NCBI GenBank assembly: GCA_004764695.1
Contig: SMSO01000034.1
Coordinates: forward strand, 575,501 to 639,500
Length of the DNA stretch: 64,000 nucleotides
Reading direction: 5' to 3'
DNA from: Schizochytrium sp. TIO01
Taxonomy: Eukaryota > Sar > Bigyra > Thraustochytrida > Thraustochytriidae
Part shown: piece by piece, positions 11,716-22,777 of the stretch
Layout of the letters: each line of letters starts with the position of its first letter
Position numbering within the stretch: the first letter of the stretch is position 1
Translations under genes and position numbers: made by a program
Notes under the pieces: model-generated
What the model was told of the DNA's origin: nothing
What the model saw: the letters and a program-made list of their open reading frames with translations, nothing else
Database searches by the model: none

Positions 11716-13171
11716 ATAAGCCAGTACCTGGGTACGGGTTGTTGAAACGCCGAGGAGGAGAGAGCAAAGGCCTCTGCTTTGCGAGAGAGCGCGATCGCTC
11801 TTCCGGGCGAACCTCGAGGATAAAGGGCAGAAGAACTGGTCGAATAATCGATTGAAAGCCACTCAAGCGCAATGGACGGAGCTGTTGCTGTGGCTGTGAG
11901 TGTGATTGAATTGAGAGTTTGTGAGGGTGAGTGAGTGTATGTGTGGGAGGGAGTGTGAAAGCCACGCTCAGCCATCTCGAGAAAGAACTTTGAACATCGT
12001 GCGACGAGAAGAAGAACCGCACGCCGAGAGGCACTGCGATGCTTCTCGAGGTCGGCGAGGGGAGGTTCTTGCGAGGTAGGTGCCTGGGTAGGTGGGTAGA
12101 AGGTACCCAGGTGCGTGCAGGGACTTCGAAGCGAACCGCAAGGAGCCACGTGTCTCTGGAGATGAGATGACGGGGAACGAGCGGTGCTTCTTTCTTATTG
12201 CTTACTTACTTACTTACTTACTTTCTTTCTTTCTTTCTACTTTCTTTCTACTTTCTTTCTCGTTAACCGCAACAAGACGAATCTATAAGAGAGCTAGCTA
12301 GCTAACTGAGCTGTTTAGCGCTGTTTCGCGCCGCGTGGCTGTGGTTCCCTGCGACTTGGACACGCAATGCAATGCTCATTGCTGCTGCTTCGAGGAGGAG
12401 GTCCTTCTTAAGATCCAACCCATGGCATCCAAGCAGGCGAAGGAGTCGGGAAAGAGGCGTCTTTCACTCAGGAGACCATGAAAGACGCGACCTGCCGTTT
12501 CTCAAGATAGCCCTGCACTTTTTGTTGTTGTTGTTGTTGTTTTTGTTGTTGTTGTTGCTTTTGTTATTGCTGCTCTCGCTCGCATGCGCGAAAGAAGTAA
12601 ATGCAGACACGCAGCGCTATGGATTCTATGCGATCGCCGCCTCCGCTCTCGGTCAGAAGACGTGAAGAACCATGCACGCATCGACGCGGTTACGGCTCCC
12701 GAATCGAAGCGTCGTATACTCTGGAGAAGAGATCTTTAGGTTTATGGAGTACAATCAATAACACAAAGCACGCTCTTCGTGATTTCTCATCGAACGATAG
12801 CTGCACAAAGCGAGGCATCTCGAGCCAAGTGAATGAATGAGTTCTTATGGCGCTGGCCGTCTCAAGGAGAGAATCTCAACTGCCTCGCACGCGGGGAGGG
12901 TCCAGGCTAACGAGGCATCCCCGTACCGTAAAGCAGATCCGAGAGAGCAGCACAGCTGATCAATAGCGAGTTACTTCCTTCCATTGCGTCGAGCATTGCG
13001 TGAGCCATTCCTTGCTTTGGTCCTCTTCTTTCGATCACTCAGTCACTCACTCATTAGTCTGTTTGAAAGTTATACTCCCTCCTACATTTGCTTCAATTTT
13101 AAAAATTTAATTTAGAAAAGAAAAGAAAAGAACTGGTAAGCAAAAGAACATTTTTGTTGGTCTCGGTTTCC
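11714..13171. other. Unique sequence with TTAC/TTCT and TTG runs
   Basis: Holds TTAC then TTCT runs at 12203-12260 and a TTG run at 12521-12562. It also holds a 10-bp inverted repeat, GCGTCTTTCA (12457-12466) facing TGAAAGACGC (12479-12488), with a 12-nt spacer; this contains two of the dispersed TGAAAGAC motifs. No gene was recognised. Confidence 0.5.
12457..12488. repeat. Inverted repeat of the TGAAAGAC motif
   Basis: GCGTCTTTCA and its exact reverse complement TGAAAGACGC are separated by 12 nt. It could be a two-site protein-binding element or an RNA hairpin; the sequence alone does not say which. Confidence 0.8.
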
Positions 13172-13507
13172 TCAAAGCTCCACTCGCACAACAAGAGGAA
13201 GTGGCACAGATGTGAGCTGCTGATGCATCCCCGCAGCTTCCAGGAAGTTACCAGCAATTGCGCTATGAAGCCCTAGAGCCGTCTGTGCCTCGCGCCCCAC
13301 AGTGGGCTGGTGAATCATCAACAGACAGCCTCTCAGGCCTGCCCTGAGTTCTTCCTGATCCGCCGGAGTACTACTACTGTGAATGTTATGAAAGACACGC
13401 TCCGCGAGACGCTTCAAAAGCCTCCTTCGAAAGGTGAAAAGCAAACATGGCGAAAGGGTGTCGAGGAGGAGGGCCGTACCTCCCTCCGCGAGGTTGGTGA
13501 ACTGCTA
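13172..13507 (-). other. Exon-like ORF or gene relic, unknown family
   Basis: The minus strand is open for about 110 codons, from just after TAG at 13505-13507 to TGA at 13172. The peptide is helical and non-repetitive, with fragments RRRLLKRLAERVFHNIHSSS and REAQTALGLHSAIAGNFLEA, and reads more like real protein than anything else in the left arm. No ATG begins it, but it is preceded by GCGTAG|CAG, an acceptor-like junction, so it may be an internal or terminal exon or a decayed gene. I do not recognise the family. A reverse-oriented TGAAAGAC lies inside it (13389). Confidence 0.25.
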
Positions 13508-15540
13508 CGCTAAGGAGGCGATCGAGCGCCTCGTGCAATGGCCCAAGGGTGCCCAAGGCAGAAAGTGAGGCGCAAGTTCACTGGTTCAGGTTTTTATTTT
13601 ATTTTCGAACATGGGTGTCTTTCCTCGTCCTTCTTACTCTGTTTAATTACGAAAAACAAGATATCATATACTAAAAATATAATAAGAATATGGCAAGTTG
13701 ACCACGGACACTAGTATATATATATAAATTAAATATATAATTAAATATTTTACAAAAATACTGGAATGGCATGGAAAGGCTCTGAGCTTTCTGACTTCTT
13801 TCTATAAATTCATTGGGCAGCCGAAGAAGACCAAACTGAACGCCGCAAGCTTGGGATAGGTAGAGACTACAGCAAGCGAAGCAGGCGAGTGAGTCGTGAG
13901 GTCAACTGGCGGCCTCTCTCTCCCTCTCTCCCCCAGGCCACTTTGTGGAGTATCTCTCTGTCCTCGCTTCCTCGCCCTTCGCTCATGTTGGCTTGAAGCA
14001 CAAAATTGACGCACAGACTTGTGGCCAACAGAGCAAAGTTTCTGCTCACAAGCCAACTTTCATTGCAACTTATTTTTATTTTTAATTTATTTTAACTTAT
14101 TTGCTAATAAGAAAAGGAAAGGAATTTAATTCAATCCCAACGAGTCTGCGCCAACAGCATGCATGATTTTACTATGAACACAAAATAAATAAATAAAAAA
14201 TAGATGAATAATAAATAAATAAATTAATTAATATATGCGAATACGCTCCGAGTAAAGAGGATCAATTACTGGACAATCGCAGCTTTTCGAGGAAGGAAGC
14301 CCATTCCGTGGTCGACTCGCAGGCAATCGAAGCGACACTCACTCAGACGGCTTGAGTCCAAAGGTTGCATACATATGCATGCATGCAAGCACGCATGTAA
14401 TTAGTCAAGATTTGGCCATGGCAAAGGAGTGCGTTGAATTCTTCGATTCGAGTTCCCTTTTGCAACCACAACCCTGTGCTTCCAGTCCTCTCGCTGCCCG
14501 AGAGTTTCCTAATAGTAGTATCAGATACCCAAGAGAAAGGCGCAAGAGCGAAGACTAAGCCTCTGTAGAAGCTACTGTAGGAGCGACTCAAAGGGCGCTC
14601 TCCCAAGAAGAAAAGAAAGGCTGCCTGTCTTTCACCCCTCCTTAGCCTCCCGTAGCCAAGCTTAGAAAGCCCTGTCCCGAATCTCAGACTTCCTTGACAT
14701 ATGTAATTAATTGGCTAGCTACCAAACTACCAGCCTACCACCTAAGAATACCTACTTCTTCTGACAAGAAAGGTTTTAGTTTAGTTTTTAAAAAATATAA
14801 AAAACATTATTATTTTAAGAGAAGAAAAGAAAAGAAAAGAAAACTTTATACGTACTCATAGCGACGTCTTTACTTTACAATTTGTATGTAAGAAAATAAG
14901 AATTATTGATAAGAACAAGTCAAGTCAACCAAAGAAAAAGTGAAGAGCAGAGACTGCGAGTTTCCGCTCGCTCCAGTATCATCGATTGATCCGCTGTCAT
15001 AGTCCAACAAACAAACTTCTTGCGATCGGGCAGTTCCCCTCATTATCATCTTTCCCACTTTAACACCATAAGTCCTCAGCATAGGCGGTGCTCTTTCATT
15101 CGCCGCCCAATCTGTTCCTCTACATGTTTTCCTGTATTTCGTTTCTTTAAATTTTAAAAAATCGAACAGAATACGCCTAAAGTACTATGTACCAGCCCGT
15201 ATAAAAGAAAGGGAAAGAAGGTACCTGGTTTTATTTTATTTTATTTCATTTCTTTTTCTTTTTTTTTAAATCTGTCTCCTCTCTTCGCATAAGGCAAGAG
15301 GCCAAAACCAAACAAAACGAGATAGAGAACAGAGAACAAAACAAAAGAGAACAAGCCTGAGAGGGCCAGAACTTCGCCGCTGTCCTCGCAGAAGACCGAG
15401 CTCATGGAGGCTGCAGCGGCAGACTCAGCCCTTTCTCCGCCAATCTACGCATATAAGCAGCTCCGACGGATGGGTTGACGGATCCCCTGACGCATCGACT
15501 GACCGGAAAGGAACCTTTGCAGCACCATCGCTTCGAACAG
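13508..15540. other. AT-rich gene-poor sequence
   Basis: AT-rich stretches (13580-13780, 14060-14240, 14760-14910, 15130-15280) surround modestly GC-rich patches (13800-14050, 14300-14660, 15360-15500). A minus-strand frame at 14343-14606 looks partly protein-like, but its TGA falls before the nearby GTGAGT, so it cannot be spliced onward there. One TGAAAGAC motif is at 14627 (minus). No gene is supported. Confidence 0.5.
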
Positions 15541-15784
15541 TACATTCCATTCCATTCCATTCCATTCCATTACATTCCATTACATTACATAACATTCCAT
15601 TACATTACATAACATTCCATTACATTCCATTACATTACATTACATTACATTACATTACATTACATTACATTCCATTACATTACATTACATAACATTACAT
15701 TCATACATACATACATACATACATACATACATACATACATACATACATACATACATACATACATACATACATACATACATGTAT
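15541..15784. repeat. CATTC/CATTA pentamer array plus CATA array
   Basis: Pentamers CATTC and CATTA (with some CATAA) run from 15541 to about 15701 and change directly into about 20 copies of CATA to 15784, ending in an inverted CATGTATG. Two adjoining microsatellites with shared CAT register suggest one grew from the other. Confidence 0.95.
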
Positions 15785-16099
15785 GTGCGTGCCTACGCAC
15801 TACCTAGAGGAAACAATAGGGAACATGGGCTTGAGAGGTTGTTAGTCCTACTATAGGGGCTCAGGAACTTGGCCTCTCTCGCCTCTGCTGGAGCCGGGAG
15901 AAAGGAGGAGAGGTCAGGTTTCCTCGCGGCCCAGCCCCTGGAGAACGCGAGGATGCGCTAACGCACGCGAGCGAGCGTACCCACGCATCTCTCCTGGCCC
16001 CGTGCGGGCACGGCTCGAGGTTTCCTCAGGACGAGGTCAACGGGTCTTTCATGGCTTTCTTTCTTTCTTTATCCTCTTCATCGCCCTTTTCAATTAATG

Positions 16100-16119
16100 A
16101 ATTAATTCATGAATTAATT
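16100..16119. repeat. Perfect 20-bp palindrome
   Basis: AATTAATTCATGAATTAATT is self-complementary over all 20 bases, centred on CATG. It lies about 30 bp from the TTGAAAGACC hairpin. Confidence 0.9.
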
Positions 16120-16145
16120 AACTGCGATGCTACGTGCGTCTACGC

Positions 16146-16169
16146 TTGAAAGACCCGCTGGTCTTTCAA
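16146..16169. repeat. Hairpin made of two TGAAAGAC motifs
   Basis: TTGAAAGACC (16146-16155) is followed after CGCT by its exact reverse complement GGTCTTTCAA (16160-16169). This gives a 10-bp perfect stem with a 4-nt loop. It is the tightest pair of the dispersed motif family. Confidence 0.85.
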
Positions 16170-19003
16170 AGCCCTCTCGACATAGCCGCAGCAGTAGCAG
16201 TCCGTAGCACTCTCTTCTTTCTGGCCTTCAGCTCACCGTGAATGCCTTCATTTGATGAGATTGCAATTCGTGAGATTTTGCGAAGGAATGGAGCAATGCA
16301 GCGATGGATGGATGGGTGAGTGAATGAAGGGATGAACGAAGGAATGCACGTCGATCGAAGGAGACGACGCCGGCTCTGATGAAGGAACCTCGATCCCCTG
16401 CGCGATTCACGAGGAGGCCCTCCCATGGCAAAGCAGGGATATCTATATAATCAATATAATATATAAGTATGTATGTATGTATGCAAGACCTTCAAGGACA
16501 TGTCCTCTCAGCACGGTTCTTTGTTTGTTTGGGTGATTTATAATCGCTGTAGCAGCAGCAAGCATGCCGAGAAGCAAGCCATCAGCCGCAGCGACCGGTT
16601 GTCCTTTTTGTATGCTTCTGTCTTATCTGCTGTAGCTGGGGCGAGCTTTCTAAAGTTCTCTCCAAAACTGCGATCAATGCTTTTGCGATCAGTATTAGGC
16701 ACTGGTAATGAAGTTAGCCTCACAGTAGTCTGACCATGGGATTGATAGATAGCGAGGAAGCAAGGCAGAGCAAAGCAAAGCAAAGGGAAGAGGAAGCGCA
16801 GACGTTGAAGAGAGAGCGAGGGACCCGAAGAAGCTTCCGCCTTTTGGACACACAGCGCTGGCGATAGGGACGAAGCAGCGGAAAGCAGAAAGCAGAAAGC
16901 AGGCGAAGTTCACGCGATGAATGAAAGAATGAATGAATGAATTAACAAATGGGAGCGTAGGTGAGGAGGCCTCGCGAGGACATCAGAAGTGGAGGCAGTC
17001 AATCCAGCTGTTCCCCTTTTTCTTTCCTCTCTGCTGTAAGAAAGAATATGATCTACCCTTGAAAGTTTTTTTATTCATTAATATTTATTTCATATTATAT
17101 TTTAGTTATTTAATGAAGTACATATTTTGCTTTATTTGCGAGGGGAGGCGCTAGGAAGTGGCTAGTTCTCTGAAAATGAAAGATTATGTAAGGGATGTTG
17201 GCGTTTATTTTGTCTTTTGTTTGTTTCAATAATATAGGCTCGCTAAACTGCGATGTTATTTCTTTCACTTCGCTACTTAGTTCTTTCTCTACGCAGACAG
17301 AGGAGAGAAGAAGGAAATATGGGAAAGTGTACGTAAACAGTAAACAGAGAGAGGAGAGAGGCTTCCTTACCTTAAAAAAGCAAGCAAAACTTATTAGACG
17401 TCGTGGATATATAGCACCAATGAGGTTATATTCATCTCATGAACGCCACGGAGTTGCGAATATTGCGGATGCTGGCCCCGCCCATAATCGGCAGAGGGCT
17501 CCTCAGAGCTGTTCATCGACAGCTGAGCGCAGACCCTTTCGCCACACGAAGTAGTTTGTTCCTTATGAAGTAAAAAGGAAAGCAGGCAGGTGTTGTCTAT
17601 CTATTCATCTATATTTTCGAAACTTAATTTATCAAGAACAATAATGATTAACTAAGCAGTTTCTTTGAAGCTAAAAGTAAAAATATGATATTAATGAGGA
17701 GGTGGGTGGCGTTTTCTTTTGAAGACGCTAAAGAGGAAGCTTCCCCCTTCTTTTGGGATTATGAGCCAATACCGCGAGGCTTTACAGAGGAGCAGCACAA
17801 GCGAAGAAGGAGAACTAAACCAAAGCAGAGCAGAGCAAAAACTTAGCGAATAAAACAATTACCCATCGATTTGAGGCAACACCTGCAAAACAACGCGACC
17901 AGGTTGAATTAAGAAGCAGTATAAAAGAAACCAAAACGGATTTTTATTAAGAGAAATACCCACTGAAGGAGGAGGCGGGAAGGAAAAGATTTAAGTAAGG
18001 TGAAAGGAGGGCGAAAAAACAGACAGACAGTGTTTCATTGAAAGATCGAGGGACTGAAAATCTGACTGACTGTTTCTTTAGTCTTTTTTTATTCTTTCTT
18101 TCAGATGTTCTTTGACTGTTCTTTTGAACAGGGGAGTTGTCTGATAAAACACTTTCTTTTAAAGCAAAAAGCAAACAAACAAACAGAATTAAAAAATATA
18201 TATGTGTATAGTAAACCTCATCTAAGTTTTTAAAAAGAAAAAGTTTTTTTTTTGTAATGAGTAGAGGGAGCTGGGAAAGAGAGAGTCAGTCGGAGGAGAG
18301 ACGTCGTGCCAAACAGACAGACACAGACAGACACAGGGAAACAATAGGAGAGGAAGAGCGAAGCGAAGAAGTAAGCGGATTCTTTTAAGATTAGAAAGAA
18401 AAGACAGAAAAAGAAAAAGCATAGAAAATGAGTTTGAAGTGGACCCACTAAGGGTAGTCGCTGAACTTGGAGGAGAGAGGAAACAGCTCCAATGAAGACT
18501 AAAGAAAGAAACAGTATCAGAAAGATAAAATACCTCAGCATGTTGGCTTGCTACCCGCCTAAGGCGGACTAGCTGGCCCATTGGCGGAGCCAGGGAGCCT
18601 GTTTCAACATTTTCATATTTTGTATTTTTTTAATTTTTTGAAATGGTATGGACAGATGAATAATTATTAAAATAAAATGGAAGTCGGCATGAAAAAGAAC
18701 AAAATAAAAGTGTGAAAAGGGGGCTCTTAGAAGTAGGTAGTTCGAACTTCCTTTCTTTGCGGACATAATTATTTAATTGAAAAACTAATAGAAAGAAAAG
18801 AAAGAAAGGAAAGAAGAAAGAAGCAGCAAACATCAAATAGCGATCAGGCGGTCTCGGCGAGCGCAGGGCCCTCGCTGCCGACGCCTCGCCTCGCCGCAAA
18901 CTCCCTTGCAGCACGGCTCGCCCCTGGAGGGTGAAGGCTTGCTTAAGCAAACCAAAGCAGGAGACTCACTCCTGCAAACAACTATCAGACACAACCGCAC
19001 GGT

Positions 19004-20965
19004 ATGCAGAGCCCCGGCCTGCGCGAAGAAGCCTCCAACCAGCTGGCCCCCCTGAGGCGGCCCAGGCCCATCGCGCGCTCTCCAACTCAGACGCAAACCC
19101 AAACCCAAACACAGGTGCCGACCTCACCCTCGTCATCGTCGTCGTGCTCGTCGGGATCCTCCACGTCGACCTCGTCCGGAACCTTCTCCACTATGTTCGC
19201 AGATCCCAAAGAAAAATCGGCAGTGATCAGCTCATCCTCGAAAAAACAGTCGTCAAGAGGTATGGTCGCAGAGGAAAAAGACATGTCCGCGTCTTCGACC
19301 TCGTCCTCAATTTCCTCATCCTCGCCCTCACTGGCCTCGCGTCACATTGAACAAACCATCCAGCAAAATAACCTTGATTTGCTCCTCCCACGCCCGTATT
19401 CCCCTGTCTCTTCTCTGGATACCGGCGCGATCTCCGCAACATCTTCAAGATGCAACTCAGTGCTAGACAGAGCGGTCGATAGCTCAGACGAATTGGATAA
19501 CGAAGATAGCGGATCGGAGCGTGTTATTATGCCCAACGAAACGAGACCCTCACAAGAGTCCAGACCGGGCCGCTCCAGACCTAGACCCGAAGGACTCTGG
19601 GTCAACACCAAATCTAGCAGCTCGAGTGAAAGCAGTCCCCAACAGCAGCAACAACAACAGCAACAAAACGGCGCCGCGGTCAACGTTCTCGCGCAAGACG
19701 CCGAGGTGCCTGAGTCGGAAGAGTCTTTTGACGCTGACACACTCGAGATGATGATGATGATGCACGAAGGCGATCAAAACAACACTAAAAATAATAACAA
19801 ACACTACACTCACAACAGCGCCGATGATGATGACTTCTCTATTGAAGAAGATCAGAAGGAGCGTGAAGAGGATGAGAACGAAGACGTTGAGCAGGAGGAA
19901 GTACTCCACCTTGGAGCAGGCGACAGCTTCCCGACAGCTCTAGTCCAGGAGGAGATTATTGCCTCCAATTCTGGTGCATCAAGAGCTGGAATTGCTACTT
20001 CTGAGCCTACCTCATCACAGCGCACCCTCGTGGCGCTTCAAGGACTTGGATCCGAGGACCTTCAAGGTACCTACGGCCAAGTCTCCTTGGTGGAGCGTTC
20101 AAGACTGCGCAGCATCCTCAGCCCAGACTACACGGTAAGCGGAATTCAAGGAAGCTGCCCCCTGGTCGTCGTTAAATCTGTGCCACTCTCACCTCGTAAA
20201 TCTGCTCAGCACGGCAGGTCAGAACTCGCCGTCCTCGAGCAGATGTTACACGAGGAATCTGAAAACATTGTCAAATTAGAATTTGCACGAATCATCGATA
20301 ATCATGCCATTCTCGTCCTCGAGTACTGTGAACAGGGTGACCTTTACAGCGTATGGGGATGTGAACCGCTCCGTACTTCAGAACACCTTGTCATCCTCGC
20401 CGATATTGCACAGGGCCTCGCATGCCTGCACAGACACAACATAATTCACGGTGACCTCAAACCGGAAAACATTGGCATTTCCAGACACGGAACTGCCAAG
20501 CTTCTCGACTTCGGTCTTTCCACCGAACTCAAACCGAACAAGCACTATAATCCGCAAAACGGACGCCTTGAGTGCGTTACTCAGTCTGGTACTTTGGCCT
20601 ACGCTGCTCCCGAGATCTTCAAGCGCCGCCCCCATGGTACAGAAACAGACTGGTGGTCCTTTGCCGTGCTTGTTTACGAGGCACTCTTTGCCACCTGGCC
20701 ATGGCAACACGAGGACCCTAACATTATGTGTGATCTCATCTGTCAGGCACCCGTGGAGGTCCCCGACTTTCTTGAGACTCGTGAGTCCGAACGGACTCCT
20801 ATGGCTCTACGAACATTTTTTGCCGCCAGCTTCCGCAAGTCCCCAAATGGCCGCCTTGGCTACTCTCTTGGTTTCGAAGAAATTCAAACCAGCCGTTTCT
20901 GGGAGGCCCTTGCACCCTGGTGGAGGTGGGATCATGCTACTGCGTACGGAAGTGCATCCTGGTAA
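19004..20965 (+). CDS. Non-RD Ser/Thr protein kinase with disordered N-terminus
   Basis: 653 aa. Residues 1-350 are disordered: Ser-rich, a TQ-repeat near 28-37, a poly-Gln run near 213-222, and acidic stretches near 245-300. The kinase domain spans about 350-640. It has a glycine loop GTYGQV (355-360), ATP-binding Lys391, the C-helix Glu probably at 407, catalytic loop HGDLKPEN (482-489) with Asp484, DFG (502-504) and APE (535-537), followed by DWWSF. These support an active Ser/Thr kinase with AGC/CAMK-like features. The HRD arginine is Gly483, so it is a non-RD kinase whose activation should not depend on the usual loop-phosphate contact. Substrate and pathway are unknown. The start is the first in-frame ATG; a second ATG at 19194 would remove about 63 low-complexity residues. 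It faces the crotonase gene tail to tail. Confidence 0.9.
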   Translation: MQSPGLREEASNQLAPLRRPRPIARSPTQTQTQTQTQVPTSPSSSSSCSSGSSTSTSSGTFSTMFADPKEKSAVISSSSKKQSSRGMVAEEKDMSASSTSSSISSSSPSLASRHIEQTIQQNNLDLLLPRPYSPVSSLDTGAISATSSRCNSVLDRAVDSSDELDNEDSGSERVIMPNETRPSQESRPGRSRPRPEGLWVNTKSSSSSESSPQQQQQQQQQNGAAVNVLAQDAEVPESEESFDADTLEMMMMMHEGDQNNTKNNNKHYTHNSADDDDFSIEEDQKEREEDENEDVEQEEVLHLGAGDSFPTALVQEEIIASNSGASRAGIATSEPTSSQRTLVALQGLGSEDLQGTYGQVSLVERSRLRSILSPDYTVSGIQGSCPLVVVKSVPLSPRKSAQHGRSELAVLEQMLHEESENIVKLEFARIIDNHAILVLEYCEQGDLYSVWGCEPLRTSEHLVILADIAQGLACLHRHNIIHGDLKPENIGISRHGTAKLLDFGLSTELKPNKHYNPQNGRLECVTQSGTLAYAAPEIFKRRPHGTETDWWSFAVLVYEALFATWPWQHEDPNIMCDLICQAPVEVPDFLETRESERTPMALRTFFAASFRKSPNGRLGYSLGFEEIQTSRFWEALAPWWRWDHATAYGSASW

Positions 20966-21901
20966 GCAACAAGCACATACGAAGAGTAAAAAAGAATGCA
21001 TTTATTCTGAGAAGGTGCGTGCACTCACGCCTGCCAGCGTATCCTGCATCATCAAATTGTCTGTTCCCAGAGTTCTTCAGTGCATTGCTTACGAATATGC
21101 ACAATCATATCCACCATTTTATCAAGTTGAACGTCCACCGTGTATGTACCACAGGCAATGCCAAGTGTTCTTTGATACTACTATTCACCACCTCCGAAGA
21201 TTGAGCCGGTTAACTCTAGCCTACCCTTCACGTTCTTACTCTCTATTATTCTCAAATCCGCTCCACTACCTCACCTCCCTGTTGTCTATCCACCTTTTGC
21301 AAACGCACTCTACTCGCACTTTACATTGTTCTCCTGCCCTTTCAATTTTTTGCTTTCATTTTTTCTCTTCGCTTCGCACAATTAAACTGACCACAACCTG
21401 CCTGCAAAGCCAAGTATATTTTTATATCAACTGTGTATGAACCATTGCACGATTGCCATGATCTTATCATAAATATCTGAGCCTTATTCTATCATATTCC
21501 TTTCGTTTCTTAATCCAAATACGTATGCTTCCTCATGTATGGATGTACATCGCTATTGTCTGATGAATTGCGCTTGTTTGAAACCTGCTTGAGCATCATC
21601 TTTCTGTTTTCTAGCGTAGCTTTGATGGCAGGAACCGAGATGCAGGTGTCTCCTCAAACTCCTTCGGTACCACATTTCTCTTTACGAGCCTTACACAGGA
21701 ACCAATGCTTAGCTCCATGGAGACGCCCAGGCAAACTCTTTAAATCTTAGCCCAAGGGTGAGAAAGAAATGCGCATTGCCTAAACAACATCTCAAAAAGC
21801 AAAACATGACCATCCCATGAGGCAATTGAGGGAAAATAACAAATGAATATAAATGAAATTAGTGATGGGTAGGCAAGAATTCATATGTACGAAATTTGAA
21901 T
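20966..21901. other. Convergent 3' intergenic region
   Basis: About 940 bp between the ends of the kinase and crotonase genes, so it holds two 3' UTRs and terminators. Pyrimidine-rich on the plus strand at 21200-21400. The long plus-strand frame reaching 21440 is an out-of-frame continuation of kinase sequence, not a gene. Confidence 0.6.
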
Positions 21902-22777
21902 TTAAAGACGAGGATGAGTCTTCACCTCATACCACCAAGGGTAAAATTCAGGCAACTCACGGAACGGATCCGTGGTAAAGTTTGCTTGGCGCTTTTCCAA
22001 GAAAGATTTCCGACCTTCTTCAAAGTCAGGGCCTCCCATGGCATGGTGAATCATTCGTGACTCCACCAAGTGAGCCTCCTCAGGGCTCATACCAAAGTTG
22101 CGTAGAAGAGCAAACTTGGATAAACTTACGCCAACAGGGCTGGTGTTATCAGCAATCTCGCGAGCAAGCTCCATTGCCTTTGACATTACCTGGTCTGCAG
22201 GCACCACATAGTTGAAGAGGCCAGGGGGGGCATCCTGAGATTTAAACACGCGACCAGAAAGTACAAGCTCCATGGCTTTGCCCATGCCAATCAACTTGGC
22301 CAAGGTCCAGGAGGAGATCGACTCGCAGGCAATGCCACGGCGGACAAACACAAAGCCGCACTTGGAATCCGCAGCCATCACACGCATGTCGCAGCAGCAC
22401 GCAAGAGTCATGCCAACACCAACCGCAGCACCGTTCATGGCCGCAATCACAGGCTTCGTGCAGCGCATAATCGCCAGTGAGGCAATTCCACCACCATCAC
22501 GGAAGGTCGAATTGTCAGACTTGCGACCATCCGGAATGTCACGGTCCAGAACAGCCTGGGACTCGCGATCGCCCTTGAGCTGCATGCCAGCACAAAATGC
22601 CTTGCCAGCCGGGTCACCTGTAAGGATAACGACACGCACACTTGGGTCTTTGTTGGCACGATCCACGGCCTCCATGATCTCCTCGCGCAGCTTTTCAGTC
22701 CATGCATTGCGTTGCTCAGGCCTTGAAATTGTCATGGTCATGATCTTATCCTTAACTTCTACCTTGAGGTTCACCAT
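21902..22777 (-). CDS. Enoyl-CoA hydratase/isomerase (crotonase) family enzyme
   Basis: 291 aa, the usual length for a crotonase-fold acyl-CoA enzyme. The oxyanion-hole segments are visible: FCAGMQLKG (Ala63-Gly64) and NGAAVGVG (115-122). By my alignment both glutamates of classical enoyl-CoA hydratase are absent: the GGCE position is Thr124 and the PE position is Phe144. Instead RRGIACESISSW places Glu152 where delta3,delta2-enoyl-CoA isomerases carry theirs. This suggests double-bond isomerisation or a related reaction in fatty-acid oxidation rather than simple hydration. There is no clear mitochondrial presequence. The C-terminus is PRL, a poor match to a peroxisomal PTS1 signal, so location is open. 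The ATG follows an A-rich AAAG. It diverges from the first hexosaminidase across about 1.1 kb. Confidence 0.9.
   Translation of the reverse strand: MVNLKVEVKDKIMTMTISRPEQRNAWTEKLREEIMEAVDRANKDPSVRVVILTGDPAGKAFCAGMQLKGDRESQAVLDRDIPDGRKSDNSTFRDGGGIASLAIMRCTKPVIAAMNGAAVGVGMTLACCCDMRVMAADSKCGFVFVRRGIACESISSWTLAKLIGMGKAMELVLSGRVFKSQDAPPGLFNYVVPADQVMSKAMELAREIADNTSPVGVSLSKFALLRNFGMSPEEAHLVESRMIHHAMGGPDFEEGRKSFLEKRQANFTTDPFRELPEFYPWWYEVKTHPRL

Larger units (their letters stand above)
15785..19003. other. Gene-poor sequence up to the kinase gene
   Basis: GC-rich patch at 15840-16040, a 20-bp palindrome and a motif hairpin near 16.1 kb, short GCAAA-type runs near 16762 and 17818, and AT-rich sequence at 17040-17240 and 18160-18800. 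A palindrome-like CCGCCTAAGGCGG lies at 18555-18567. The last ~200 bp before 19004 turn GC-rich and presumably hold the kinase promoter and 5' leader; no clear TATA box is seen there. Confidence 0.5.

Noticed and set aside
11474-12149. Minus-strand frames of 94-186 codons with ASKQ repeats
   Set aside because: The repeat peptide comes from the CTTG array read in several frames at once. Only the short segment next to the splice donor was kept, as a weak exon candidate.
20451-21440. 329-codon plus-strand frame
   Set aside because: It starts inside the kinase domain in another frame and runs on into AT-rich 3' sequence; no family resemblance.
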